64,000 nucleotides of DNA from UBA3537 sp049889395 (GTDB taxonomy: Bacteria > Bacteroidota > Bacteroidia > Flavobacteriales > Flavobacteriaceae), in NCBI GenBank assembly GCA_049889395.1, contig JBMHDM010000031.1, forward strand, positions 90,377 through 154,376, read 5' to 3'. The notes beneath the pieces are model-generated. The model was not told where the DNA came from. It worked only from the letters and a program-made list of their open reading frames with translations, and searched no databases. How positions within the stretch are numbered: the first letter of the stretch is position 1; each line of letters starts with the position of its first letter. This document shows, piece after piece, positions 16,781-25,868 of the stretch. Position numbers and translations under genes: made by a program.

Positions 16781-17973
16781 TACAATGCTTCGCTTAATAT
16801 ATCCAGAGGACTTTGGTCACCCTCGACTTGATTTCTAATTTCTTCTCGCTTTGCACTCACACTTAGTATGATCCCAATGGCCAAGCAAGTTACCCAAATG
16901 GATGTCCCTCCACTACTAATTAAGGGCAAGGTTTGTCCGGTAACTGGAAACAACTCAACAGCAACACCCATATTAATTAAAGCTTGAAAAATAATTGGTA
17001 GCCCAACCCCTATTGTTAAGAGTTTTCCAAAAATTGAGTCCGCTTTTTGTGCCACAATAACAACTCTGAATAAAAGAAGGGAGTATAAAAGAATTAAGAA
17101 TAATCCACCTATCAAACCATATTCCTCTATAATAATTGCAAAAATAAAATCTGAAGACGATTGTGGTAAAAAGTTCTTTTGTACACTTTTTCCCGGACCT
17201 AAACCATAAATACTTCCTGTAGCTATAGCTATTTTGGCTTTTTCTATTTGGTAATCTTCCGCGGTATCTTTATCGTCTAAAAAGTTTTCCACTCGACTGG
17301 TCCATGTATCAACACGATTTGGCATAACATCAGGAAAAGCTTTAGCAATTAATACAAAGAACAGTAGCCCAAATAATCCCATACCAATTACCACCGCAAG
17401 ATGTCTCAGTGGATATCCCCCCAAGAAAACCAATATGGTAATCATAGAGAAAATAATGGCTGCTGTAGAAAAATTAGCTGGTAAAATAAGAGCCAAAACA
17501 ACAAAAACAGGTAACCAAAGCTGTAATAACGACGATTTAAATGTGACGGTCTCATCAAAAGTTTTGGATAAATATCGAGCCACATAAACCATAAGCACCA
17601 AAGCTGCCAATGTAGACGGTTGAAATGTAAATCCAACGAATGGCACACGGATCCAACGGCTGGCATTAGCTCCAGCAATAGTAGTTCCTTGTAATAGTGT
17701 TACTAGTAATAAAATCAAAATCACTGGAAACATTACCATCGAAAGTCCACGAAAATAGCGATATGGTATTTTGTGAATTCCGTAAATGATTGAAAATCCT
17801 AAAAATAAATGAACAAAATGTTTGATAAAGTAACCAAAGGTCTGACCGTTACCTCCAGCGTAGGCCAAGTTGCTGGCTGCGCTGTACACAGGTAAAAAGG
17901 AAAATATGGCCAAAAGTGCCACAATAGCCCAGATCATTCGATCGCCCTTGATATGATCTATGTTTAACTTCAT
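16780..17973 (-). CDS. ftsW: Septal peptidoglycan polymerase FtsW
   Basis: FtsW is the SEDS-family glycosyltransferase that polymerises lipid II at the septum together with FtsI. The 397 residues form about ten membrane helices. Visible SEDS features are the ASRWIRVPFVGFTFQPS loop (about 105-121), the extracytoplasmic segment AIATGSIYGLGPGKSVQKNFLPQ and the SSGGTS motif near the C-terminal helices. The location between murD and murG, and pairing with ftsI in the same cluster, supports FtsW over its paralogue RodA. Confidence 0.93.
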   Translation of the reverse strand: MKLNIDHIKGDRMIWAIVALLAIFSFLPVYSAASNLAYAGGNGQTFGYFIKHFVHLFLGFSIIYGIHKIPYRYFRGLSMVMFPVILILLLVTLLQGTTIAGANASRWIRVPFVGFTFQPSTLAALVLMVYVARYLSKTFDETVTFKSSLLQLWLPVFVVLALILPANFSTAAIIFSMITILVFLGGYPLRHLAVVIGMGLFGLLFFVLIAKAFPDVMPNRVDTWTSRVENFLDDKDTAEDYQIEKAKIAIATGSIYGLGPGKSVQKNFLPQSSSDFIFAIIIEEYGLIGGLFLILLYSLLLFRVVIVAQKADSIFGKLLTIGVGLPIIFQALINMGVAVELFPVTGQTLPLISSGGTSIWVTCLAIGIILSVSAKREEIRNQVEGDQSPLDILSEAL

Positions 17974-19305
17974 TTATAGTTGACGAACTTCATTTTTAAA
18001 TTGTTGCCCTCGATCCTCATAATTTTCAAACAAATCAAAACTAGCACAAGCTGGTGATAAGAGTACATTATCTCCAGCAGATGCAATGTTGTATGCAATT
18101 TTTACAGCTTCTGACATGAATTGTGTTTCGATCATGATGTCTACCATTGACTCAAAATTTTCGAACAAGCTATCATTATTTTTACCCAAACAAATGATGG
18201 CTTTAACTTTTTCATTCACAAAGGGAAAAAGACTGCTATAGTCATTGCCTTTATCTACACCGCCTACAATCCAAACTGTGGGTGCAGTCATACTTTCCAA
18301 AGCAAAATAGGTCGCATTCACATTGGTTGCTTTCGAGTCATTGATATACTGTACTTTATTGATTTTTAAAACCTGCTCTAGGCGATGTTCTGCACCCTGA
18401 AAACACTCTAAACTCTCTCGAATAGTATCCTTACGGATTTTTAAGAGGTGAGCGACTGTGGCAGCAGCCATTGCATTTTTGATATTGTGTTTACCGTCTA
18501 AAGCTAAATTTGATGTTGGCATTGTTATCGTTTTGTTGTTGTATGTAATTATTATGTTTTGATCATTGTAATAGGCCCCTTGTGCTAATGTTTTATTTAG
18601 CGAAAAAGGGAGTAATTTGGATTGAATATGGTGAGAGCTCACATGGCTTTCAATTACGGGATCATCGGCATCGTAGATTAGAAAATCTGCTTCAGTTTGA
18701 TTCATTGTAATTCTAAATTTCGAAGCAATATAATTTTCAAACTTATGATCATATCGGTCCAAATGATCTGCTGTGATATTTGTAATAATCGCAATATTGG
18801 GACGAAATGTATCAATCCCGTCAAGCTGAAAACTACTGAGTTCTAATACAAAATGGGCAGGGTCAGTTTGAATTTGTTTGGCAAAACTATCTCCGATATT
18901 TCCGGCCATGACGACATCCAATTTAGCTTGTGACATAATGTGATGAATCATCATGGTGGTCGTAGTTTTTCCATTACTTCCAGTCACACCAACTATATTA
19001 GCCGATGTAAACTGTGCGGCAAATTCAATTTCTGATATAACAGGAATTCCATGCTGAAATAACTGCTGTACAATATGTACCTGTTCAGAAATCCCAGGAC
19101 TTTTCATCACCACATCAGCATTTACAATTTTTGATGCTGTGTGCTGCCCTTCCTCCCATTCAATCTCATGATGTATAAGAACGTCCTTGTACTCCCCCTG
19201 TATAGTTCCAAAATCTGAAACAAACACCTCATATCCTTTATCTTTTCCCAGTAGTGCTGTTCCCACACCACTTTCGCCACCACCAAGGATAACCAATCGC
19301 TTCAT
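17974..19305 (-). CDS. murD: UDP-N-acetylmuramoyl-L-alanine--D-glutamate ligase
   Basis: MurD adds D-glutamate to UDP-MurNAc-L-Ala. The 443-residue protein has the N-terminal LGGGESGVGTALLG dinucleotide-like loop (7-20), the ATP P-loop GVTGSNGKTTTTM (about 108-120), the NITADHLDRY central motif, and the C-terminal ligase motifs INDSKATN and LLSPACASFDLFENYEDRGQ (split across about 415-435) that mark MurD. It abuts mraY upstream and ftsW downstream with no intergenic space. Confidence 0.96.
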   Translation of the reverse strand: MKRLVILGGGESGVGTALLGKDKGYEVFVSDFGTIQGEYKDVLIHHEIEWEEGQHTASKIVNADVVMKSPGISEQVHIVQQLFQHGIPVISEIEFAAQFTSANIVGVTGSNGKTTTTMMIHHIMSQAKLDVVMAGNIGDSFAKQIQTDPAHFVLELSSFQLDGIDTFRPNIAIITNITADHLDRYDHKFENYIASKFRITMNQTEADFLIYDADDPVIESHVSSHHIQSKLLPFSLNKTLAQGAYYNDQNIIITYNNKTITMPTSNLALDGKHNIKNAMAAATVAHLLKIRKDTIRESLECFQGAEHRLEQVLKINKVQYINDSKATNVNATYFALESMTAPTVWIVGGVDKGNDYSSLFPFVNEKVKAIICLGKNNDSLFENFESMVDIMIETQFMSEAVKIAYNIASAGDNVLLSPACASFDLFENYEDRGQQFKNEVRQL

Positions 19306-20538
19306 TTACCTAATTTTTAAGGTTACGATGGTGAGAATCGCCAATAGAATCCCAACAATCCAAAATCGTGTTACAATTTTGCTTTCGTGGTATCCTGATT
19401 TTTGATAATGATGATGAAGCGGAGACATTTTAAAAATACGTCGTCCTTCACCAAATTTTTTCTTTGTATACTTAAAATAGCCGACTTGTAAAACGACAGA
19501 TAAGTTTTCTATGAGAAAAATTCCACACAATAGCGGAATCAACCACTCTTTTCTAACGGCAATAGCGATGACCGCTATAATGCCACCTATGGTCAAGCTA
19601 CCAGTGTCGCCCATAAAAACCTGAGCGGGGTAGGTATTGTACCACAAAAATCCAATTAAAGCACCCACAAAAGATGCTATGAAAATGGTGATCTCCTCCA
19701 CCCTAGGGATATACATAATGTTCAAATAATCCGAAAAGATGATATTGCCTGATACCCAAGCAAAAATGCCCAAGGTTAAAACAATGATAGCCGAGGTTCC
19801 CGCTGCCAAACCGTCTATTCCATCAGTCAAATTGGCTCCATTTGAAACCGCAGCTATGATGAACGTTACGGCTAGGACAAAAACAAGCCAGGCAAAAGAC
19901 TCAAGGCTTGGATGAATCCATGTAATTAAATCCGCATAATCAAACTCATTGCCCTTAAAAAATGGAATGGTTGTTTTGGTGGACTTTATTTCTGGATAAA
20001 ATTGGACTGGAGACCTCTGAATTGTTGAAATTGAAGTGAGGTTTTGAACTGGTATTTTTTCTTTGATAGTTACTTCAGAATGAAAAAATAGTGTTAATCC
20101 CACTATAATACCCAGGCCGATCTGACCGATAATTTTAAATCTTCCTTTCAGGCCTTCCTTGTCATTTTTAAATTTTTTGATGTAGTCATCAATAAATCCA
20201 ATCGTACCCATCCAAAGGGTGGTTACGAGTAATAGGATGATATAGATATTATCGAGTTTAGCCACTAAAACTACTGGTGCAATTGTCGCCAAAATGATGA
20301 TTAAACCTCCCATTGTAGGCGTACCTGCTTTTTCCTTTTGGCCCTCTAGACCCAAATCTCGAATGGTTTCACCAACTTGTTTTTGTCTTAATATTTGGAT
20401 AATTCTTTTGCCAAAAATGGTTGAAATTAATAGGGATAAAATGATTGCTAATGCAGCCCTGAAAGACAAAAAACCAAATAATGATGCTCCAGGTAATTGG
20501 TATTGATTTTCTAAATATTCAAACAAGTAGTATAGCAT
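19306..20538 (-). CDS. mraY: Phospho-N-acetylmuramoyl-pentapeptide-transferase
   Basis: MraY transfers phospho-MurNAc-pentapeptide to undecaprenyl phosphate, forming lipid I. The polytopic protein has the family motifs AGTPTMGGL (71-79), the aspartate pair in GFIDDYIKK (D117, D118), NLTDGIDGLA (236-245, with the metal-binding aspartates) and the late PLHHHYQKSG histidine motif. At 410 residues it is about 50 longer than E. coli MraY; the extra sequence is a mostly polar loop at about 153-205, between two membrane helices, as I know from other Bacteroidota. One base separates it from murE. Confidence 0.95.
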   Translation of the reverse strand: MLYYLFEYLENQYQLPGASLFGFLSFRAALAIILSLLISTIFGKRIIQILRQKQVGETIRDLGLEGQKEKAGTPTMGGLIIILATIAPVVLVAKLDNIYIILLLVTTLWMGTIGFIDDYIKKFKNDKEGLKGRFKIIGQIGLGIIVGLTLFFHSEVTIKEKIPVQNLTSISTIQRSPVQFYPEIKSTKTTIPFFKGNEFDYADLITWIHPSLESFAWLVFVLAVTFIIAAVSNGANLTDGIDGLAAGTSAIIVLTLGIFAWVSGNIIFSDYLNIMYIPRVEEITIFIASFVGALIGFLWYNTYPAQVFMGDTGSLTIGGIIAVIAIAVRKEWLIPLLCGIFLIENLSVVLQVGYFKYTKKKFGEGRRIFKMSPLHHHYQKSGYHESKIVTRFWIVGILLAILTIVTLKIR

Positions 20539-20539
20539 C

Positions 20540-22003
20540 TTATTTTTGTAATTGGTTTAGATAATTCTTGGCAATAATATGATCACTAAAATCTGTGCGT
20601 TTACCATTAATTTCCTGATAAGTTTCATGGCCTTTACCAGCGACCAAAATGATATCGTTTGGGCTGGCCAGTTGACAAGCGGTTTTAATAGCTTGCTCTC
20701 GATTTGTTATCGTGATTATTCTCTTGAAATTTTGAGGCTCAACTCCTTTTTCCATTTCGGAAATGATAACTTCAGGATCTTCTGAACGTGGATTATCACT
20801 CGTGAAAATGGCCTTTGTACTGAGTGCTGATGCAATATGCCCCATTTTTGAACGTTTGGCTTTGTCGCGATCACCGCCACATCCTATAACAGTGATCAAA
20901 GTTTCATTCTTTGTTCGTATTGTATTGATAGTTTGCAGAATATTTTTGAGTGCATCTGGCGTGTGGGCATAATCTATGATTACTGTAATGTTGGAGTCTG
21001 TCACAAAATATTCAAATCGTCCGCTAACACTTTCCAAATTACTCATCAACCTTAAAATTTCATTCTGTTCCAAGCCTAAAATATCTGCACTGGCGAAAAG
21101 AGCAAGCATATTGTAGGCATTAAAGGTTCCAATTAATTTGACCCAGAGTTCTGAGTCATTAATTTTCATGAGTAAACCTTTAAATTGGTTCTCCAGAATT
21201 TGTGCTCTGTAGTCTGCATAATTCTTTAGGGCATAGGTGTGAGTTTTTGCAGCTGTGTTTTGAACCATTATCCGTCCATTTTTATCGTCAACATTGGTCA
21301 GTGCAAAAGCAGATTTTGGCAACTGATCGAAAAACGATTTTTTCACATCTCTGTATGCTGCAAATGAGTTGTGGTAATCTAAATGATCGTGAGATAAATT
21401 GGTAAAAATACCTCCTCTAAACTCAAGCCCTTTGGTGCGTTGTTGATGAATTCCGTGTGAACTTACTTCCATAAAACAGAACTCAACTCCAGCTATATTC
21501 ATTTTTGAGAGATAAGAATTAATAGCTAAAGCATCTGGTGTGGTATGGGTTGCTGCATATTGATCATCATCAACTAAAATTTTTACGGTGGATAATAATC
21601 CAACTTTATATCCAGCTGCTTTAAACAAATCGTAAAGCAAGGAGGCAACAGTGGTTTTGCCATTGGTTCCCGTAACACCTATTAAGTTTAAATTTGCGGA
21701 AGGATGATCATAATAATTTGAGGCCATGATGGCCAAAGCTTCAGCAGTAGATTCTACTTCAACATAGGTTACCCTAGTGGCCTTTTGATTTATATCAATC
21801 TCTGAAACTATAACATTAGCTCCATTTTCAATGGCTTGATCAATAAATTGATGTCCGTCGGATTCCACACCCTTTATGGCCACAAAAACATCTCCTTTAT
21901 TGACTAATCTTGAATCGTACTGGATGTTCGCAAGCTTGCAATTGGTTGAGCCATAAACTGACTTGATAGCAACTTTATACAATATGTCCTTTAGTACTTT
22001 CAC
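20540..22003 (-). CDS. murE: UDP-N-acetylmuramoyl-L-alanyl-D-glutamate--2,6-diaminopimelate ligase
   Basis: MurE adds the third stem-peptide residue. The 487 residues include the N-terminal UDP-binding domain (DSRLVNKGDVFVAIKG), the P-loop GVTGTNGKTTVASL (about 107-120), HDHLDYH, and the C-terminal domain with SDNPRSEDP. The DNPR motif is the known determinant for meso-diaminopimelate rather than lysine, so this organism most likely has mDAP-type peptidoglycan. The gene overlaps ftsI by 4 nt upstream and precedes mraY; murF, which normally follows, is missing from the cluster. Confidence 0.96.
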   Translation of the reverse strand: MKVLKDILYKVAIKSVYGSTNCKLANIQYDSRLVNKGDVFVAIKGVESDGHQFIDQAIENGANVIVSEIDINQKATRVTYVEVESTAEALAIMASNYYDHPSANLNLIGVTGTNGKTTVASLLYDLFKAAGYKVGLLSTVKILVDDDQYAATHTTPDALAINSYLSKMNIAGVEFCFMEVSSHGIHQQRTKGLEFRGGIFTNLSHDHLDYHNSFAAYRDVKKSFFDQLPKSAFALTNVDDKNGRIMVQNTAAKTHTYALKNYADYRAQILENQFKGLLMKINDSELWVKLIGTFNAYNMLALFASADILGLEQNEILRLMSNLESVSGRFEYFVTDSNITVIIDYAHTPDALKNILQTINTIRTKNETLITVIGCGGDRDKAKRSKMGHIASALSTKAIFTSDNPRSEDPEVIISEMEKGVEPQNFKRIITITNREQAIKTACQLASPNDIILVAGKGHETYQEINGKRTDFSDHIIAKNYLNQLQK

Positions 22004-24009
22004 GACAATTCTAAAATTATAATTGTATTTGGTTTCACTTTTTGACCTCTTTTTATGGATTGTTTTTTTACGCTACCTTGGCCAATTATTTTTACATCCA
22101 GACCCATATTTTCCAACAGAGCTATAGCATCCATAGCAGGCATCCCTTTCAAATCAGGCATGATGGTTTTGTATTTATGTGCTATCTTGAAGTAGTTTTC
22201 GTGTTGAGTCTGAATGTCAAGTGAGGATTTATCTATATCAGCAACCATATCAACAATTGGTGCATCAGTGTAAATTTTTTGTGCAATTGTTTTAAAAACT
22301 GGTCCAGAGACATCGGCTCCATAATAGCCAACGCTTTTGTCTGGCTCATGTATGACTACAATACAAGAATATTTTGGATTGTCTGATGGGAAATACCCAG
22401 CAAATGTTGAGATATAATTCAATTGTTCTTTATTGGAATAATCTTTTTGACATGTTCCAGTTTTTCCAGCCATTGAAAAATTTTCTGAATATAAACCATG
22501 ACCAGTACCATGTGGTTTATTGATTACATTTTTGAGTAAAGCTTGTAGTTTCTTTATGGTTTCAGGTTTGCATATCTCTTGATTAATAACCTGTGTTTTA
22601 AAGGTTTCTTTGGTTTCATCAATAGCTCTAACCTCTTTTAAAAATCTGGGTTTCACCATAATTCCATTGTTTGCTATGGCATTATAAAATGTTAGGGTCT
22701 GTAGTGGTGTTAATGAAACCCCATATCCATAGGCCATCCACTGCAGAGCAATACCACTCCATCTGTTATTTTTGACTCTTGGATCTGGTATTATGGGTTT
22801 ACCTTCTCCAATCAGCGGCAGTGCCAAAGAATCGTTTAGGTTCATTTCATATAACCCATCAACAAAAGCGGCAGGTTCATTTTTGTAGGCCTCATGAATT
22901 GCACTAACTATAGCGGTGTTGGAAGACACCTCAAAGGCCTCTGCAATTGATATGTTGCCGTAGCCCCCTTTTTTGGAATCTCTTACTTTTTTACCATAAA
23001 AAGATAGTATTCCATTTTTGGTATCTACAACTGTTGTAGTATCAATTTTTGCGTCATCCAAAGCAACAGCCAATGCCATCAGTTTAAAAGTTGAACCCGG
23101 TTCGTGGGATTCACCAACAGCATAATTTAACCGCTCATAATATTTCCCTTCAGCATTTCGCCCAAGATTAGAAATAGCTCTTATCTCACCGGTTTTGGTC
23201 TCCATAACGACTACTGACCCGTGGTCGGCTTTGTAGGTTTCCAATTGCTCCAACAGTGCATGATGGGCAATGTCCTGAATATTCACATCGATGGTAGTGT
23301 AAACATCATAGCCATCTTGAGGTTCGTTTTGATTAAAATCGTCTATGGGTTTCCATTGCCCTTTTCCAATGCGCTGTTTCATTCTATTTCCATCAACACC
23401 ACGGAGATATTTCTCACCAAATGCACCGTCAATTCCCACCCTAGTAACATAGCCTTTATCGTCAATTCTTTCATAACCTATTGAACGCTGAGCAATGGGC
23501 CCAAGTGGGTAATAACGTTTTGTTGTTTGATCGACAATTAGTCCGCCCTTGTAGGCCCCTAAATTCAAAAGTGGAAAATCTCGGAAACGCAAATAATCTG
23601 AGTATTCTAAATCTCTAGCCAAAAGAAAATATCTGTTTTTATTTTCTCTTTCCGTTCTCAAACGACTTTGTAATTCGCTTGATGAAATTTGTAAAAATTT
23701 AGACACGGAATCACATAATGACCCAACATACGCTTCAAAATTTTTACTAGAAGACGTAACTAAATCGATCCTGAGATCATATTTTGGAACAGAAGTCGCT
23801 AATAAGCTTCCGTCAAGCGCATAAACATTTCCTCTATTAGCTGGAATAACAACATTTTTAATAGTGCGTTTCTCAGCTAGTTTTCTGTAAGAGTCTCCTT
23901 GAACAAATTGAATATTGGTTAGCTTGAAAACCACTAACAATGCAAAAATGAACATACCCCCCGAAATGAAGTAGAGCTTATTGAGTATATTAGTTTCTTT
24001 CTCTGACAT
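22000..24009 (-). CDS. ftsI: Division-specific penicillin-binding protein 3 (FtsI) with PASTA domain
   Basis: FtsI is the septal transpeptidase that cross-links peptidoglycan made by FtsW. The 669-residue class B PBP has one membrane helix (about 12-32), the dimerisation/pedestal domain (about 50-220) and a transpeptidase domain with all three catalytic motifs: STFK (306-309, active-site Ser306), SSN (362-364) and KTGT (516-519). Unlike E. coli FtsI it ends in a PASTA domain (about 609-669, with MPDLKGMPAMDAIALLE), which may sense peptidoglycan or help localisation. It shares one base with the ftsL-like gene and overlaps murE by 4 nt. Confidence 0.95.
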   Translation of the reverse strand: MSEKETNILNKLYFISGGMFIFALLVVFKLTNIQFVQGDSYRKLAEKRTIKNVVIPANRGNVYALDGSLLATSVPKYDLRIDLVTSSSKNFEAYVGSLCDSVSKFLQISSSELQSRLRTERENKNRYFLLARDLEYSDYLRFRDFPLLNLGAYKGGLIVDQTTKRYYPLGPIAQRSIGYERIDDKGYVTRVGIDGAFGEKYLRGVDGNRMKQRIGKGQWKPIDDFNQNEPQDGYDVYTTIDVNIQDIAHHALLEQLETYKADHGSVVVMETKTGEIRAISNLGRNAEGKYYERLNYAVGESHEPGSTFKLMALAVALDDAKIDTTTVVDTKNGILSFYGKKVRDSKKGGYGNISIAEAFEVSSNTAIVSAIHEAYKNEPAAFVDGLYEMNLNDSLALPLIGEGKPIIPDPRVKNNRWSGIALQWMAYGYGVSLTPLQTLTFYNAIANNGIMVKPRFLKEVRAIDETKETFKTQVINQEICKPETIKKLQALLKNVINKPHGTGHGLYSENFSMAGKTGTCQKDYSNKEQLNYISTFAGYFPSDNPKYSCIVVIHEPDKSVGYYGADVSGPVFKTIAQKIYTDAPIVDMVADIDKSSLDIQTQHENYFKIAHKYKTIMPDLKGMPAMDAIALLENMGLDVKIIGQGSVKKQSIKRGQKVKPNTIIILELS

Positions 24010-24335
24010 TAAGGATTTGTTGTATTTGAAGAAATTAATATTTTGACAGGTGGATTTTTTGATGGAAATATATCCTTATCCCTCATTCGACTTCTAATGA
24101 CCGACTCCATTTTCAATCCCATGAGTTTTGATCGAGTTTCAACATAATTTGAACGGCAAGCTTTAACCTCTTCATGAAGTTTAGCGATTTGATGAACTTT
24201 GCCGTCTGCACTGTGCGAACTAGCAATCATTATAAGTGCCAAGACAGAACAGAAAATAATAAGTCGCCATTTTTTATATGCCCCATCACTGACTAAAAAA
24301 GTCCCTTTTAATATGCTATATATTGTATTCTTCAA
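24009..24335 (-). CDS. ftsL: FtsL-like cell division protein
   Basis: A 108-residue bitopic protein occupying the ftsL position between rsmH and ftsI. It has a cytoplasmic N-terminus (about 1-23), one membrane helix (about 25-40, LIIFCSVLALIMIAS) and a periplasmic stretch with heptad-like hydrophobics (HQIAKLHEEVKACRSNYVETR and LMGLKMESVIRSRM) that could form the coiled coil by which FtsL pairs with an FtsB-type partner. FtsL is too divergent for motif-based proof, so the call relies on topology, length and gene order. Confidence 0.8.
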   Translation of the reverse strand: MKNTIYSILKGTFLVSDGAYKKWRLIIFCSVLALIMIASSHSADGKVHQIAKLHEEVKACRSNYVETRSKLMGLKMESVIRSRMRDKDIFPSKNPPVKILISSNTTNP

Positions 24336-24340
24336 CTTTA

Positions 24341-25237
24341 TTATTGTTTTTCTGCAATTCTTAATTTTGCGCTTCTCGCTCTATTATTATCTTTAATTTC
24401 TAATTCTGTTGGGACAATTAATTTTCCAATTTTCTTGAATGGAACCTTAAAATTTCCAAAAACATCTCGCATTGGTTCTCCTTCAAATAGACCATTTCTA
24501 ATGTACCGTTTCACTAGCCGATCTTCTAATGAGTGATACGAAATGACGCTTAATCGACCACCTGGTTTTAATACCCTGTCGGTATCAATTAAAAATGACT
24601 TTAGGGCATCGAGCTCGTTATTTACCTCAATGCGTATGGCTTGATAGATTTGAGCCAAAATTTTATTTTGCTTTTTTTTCGGCAGACGCTTCTCGACTAC
24701 AGACCTCAATTGAAACGTTGTTTCTATAGGTCGATCTTTTCTGGACAAAACAATTGTTCTAGCCAATATTGGCGCCATCCTTAATTCTCCAAATTCCCAA
24801 AATATCCGTCTCAATTCTTCTTCTTCATAAGAATTGATTACTGTTTTTGCAGAAAGTAAATTGTCTTGATTCATTCTCATATCCAGTGGCGCATCAAAAC
24901 GAATGGAAAAACCACGTTCTGCTACATCGAACTGATGTGATGAAACCCCAAAATCGGCTAAAATTCCATCTACATATTCATATCCATGAAATTTCAAAAA
25001 CCGTTTCATGAATTTGAAATTTTCATTGATTAACATAAAACGAGAATCTTGAATCGTATTTGAAAGAGCGTCTTTATCTTGATCAAATGCGATGAGCTTT
25101 CCTTTTGGACCGAGCCTGTCAAGTATCTCTCTACTATGACCACCCCCACCAAAAGTTACATCCACATAAACACCATCATTTTTTATATCTAAGCCGCCAA
25201 CTGCTTTATCCAGCAAAACAGGGTTATGATAATTCAT
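24341..25237 (-). CDS. rsmH: 16S rRNA (cytosine(1402)-N(4))-methyltransferase
   Basis: RsmH (MraW) methylates the N4 of C1402 in the 16S rRNA P-site using S-adenosylmethionine. The 298-residue protein shows YHNPVLLDKAV at the start, the SAM motif VDVTFGGGGHSREIL, the FDQDKDAL acidic motif, ILADFGVSSHQFD, the RGFSIRFDAPLDMRMN signature and a late SYHSLEDRLVKRYI. Three closely spaced ATG codons (25246, 25243, 25237) are possible; I chose the third because homologues begin at (M)xYHNPVLL. All overlap the end of mraZ, indicating coupled translation. Confidence 0.95.
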   Translation of the reverse strand: MNYHNPVLLDKAVGGLDIKNDGVYVDVTFGGGGHSREILDRLGPKGKLIAFDQDKDALSNTIQDSRFMLINENFKFMKRFLKFHGYEYVDGILADFGVSSHQFDVAERGFSIRFDAPLDMRMNQDNLLSAKTVINSYEEEELRRIFWEFGELRMAPILARTIVLSRKDRPIETTFQLRSVVEKRLPKKKQNKILAQIYQAIRIEVNNELDALKSFLIDTDRVLKPGGRLSVISYHSLEDRLVKRYIRNGLFEGEPMRDVFGNFKVPFKKIGKLIVPTELEIKDNNRARSAKLRIAEKQ

Positions 25238-25691
25238 TGGCATCATCTTGTCCCATTACTTCCTCGGCGAGTTGTGCGAAATCATTTGCAGCATCATCAA
25301 TAGCTTTTTCATACAAGGATTTATCCCAGATTTCAACAATATTTACAGCAGAAGACACAACAATTTCTCTCGATATTCCTGCAAAACCTGCTAAGTCTTT
25401 AGGGATTAATAAACGGCCAGGGGCATCTAGTTCTATTGTTCTAACACCAGCTGTAAAGCGTCTTATAAAATCATTGTTTTTCTTTTTAAAACGATTAAGC
25501 TTATTGATTTTAAGCATCAGAGACTGCCATTCTTCCATGGGATATAGCTCCAAACATGGTTGGAATACGGCGCGCTTTAAAACAAAACCTTTAACCATAG
25601 TGGGTGCCAATTGCTTTTTTAAAGCCACCGGCAGCATCATGCGCCCCTTGGCATCTGCTTTACATTCATATGTTCCAATGAGTGTATTCAT
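25224..25691 (-). CDS. mraZ: Transcriptional regulator MraZ
   Basis: MraZ is the DNA-binding protein, AbrB-like in fold, encoded first in most dcw clusters; in E. coli it represses its own operon. The 155 residues contain two copies of the swapped-hairpin domain, each with the DxxGR signature: DAKGR (13-17) and DAPGR (89-93), followed by MLP and LIP. Length is typical. Three GTGGT boxes 50-75 nt upstream of its start, spaced exactly as MraZ sites are, suggest autoregulation (see the separate entry). The start ATG at 25691 is the only one consistent with the MNTLIGTYECKAD beginning. Confidence 0.95.
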   Translation of the reverse strand: MNTLIGTYECKADAKGRMMLPVALKKQLAPTMVKGFVLKRAVFQPCLELYPMEEWQSLMLKINKLNRFKKKNNDFIRRFTAGVRTIELDAPGRLLIPKDLAGFAGISREIVVSSAVNIVEIWDKSLYEKAIDDAANDFAQLAEEVMGQDDANELS

Positions 25692-25722
25692 TGTTTTGAA
25701 CGGGTTAAAGGATTGTTAATTT

Positions 25723-25730
25723 CAAATTTA
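25723..25730 (-). promoter_or_regulatory. Promoter -7 element of mraZ / dcw cluster
   Basis: On the minus strand TAAATTTG is an exact TAnnTTTG box, 31 nt upstream of the mraZ start. No separate TTG is seen at -33; that region is instead occupied by the GTGGT boxes at 25741-25765, so MraZ bound there would block RNA polymerase. Confidence 0.65.
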
Positions 25731-25740
25731 GAAAATATTT

Positions 25741-25765
25741 ACCACTTTTTACCACTTTTTACCAC
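25741..25765 (-). promoter_or_regulatory. Three MraZ-type operator boxes
   Basis: Reading on the minus strand, GTGGT occurs three times (25765-25761, 25755-25751, 25745-25741), each separated by exactly AAAAA, giving a 10-bp period of one helical turn. E. coli MraZ binds three direct repeats of the type GTGGG with 5-nt spacers, and mycoplasma MraZ binds repeats containing AAAGTG; this array fits both descriptions. It covers the -33 region of the mraZ promoter. Confidence 0.75.
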
Positions 25766-25825
25766 TTTGTTGATAAAATTCTACCAAAAGCAAAATAAAT
25801 CGATAAAAAGCAATCTTTTGTTTAT

Positions 25826-25852
25826 TTAATTAACTGATAATCAGTTGATTAA
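25826..25852. repeat. 27-nt inverted repeat in the mraZ/hydrolase gap
   Basis: Thirteen-base arms (25826-25838 and 25840-25852) around a single central A are complementary except at one position; the core is AACTGAT/ATCAGTT. It lacks a T-tract on either side, so a protein-binding operator is more likely than a terminator. Confidence 0.5.
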
Positions 25853-25868
25853 TTTAGGTTTAGTGAGA

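Noticed and set aside
25105..25719. A 204-codon open frame on the plus strand across rsmH and mraZ
   Set aside because: It is antisense to two well-supported dcw genes, has Ser/Ala/Lys-biased composition typical of shadow frames, and resembles no known protein.
25741..25852. A replication origin (repeats in an A+T-rich gap)
   Set aside because: No TTATCCACA-like DnaA boxes are present and no dnaA, dnaN or parAB gene is near; the repeats fit MraZ sites and operators better.
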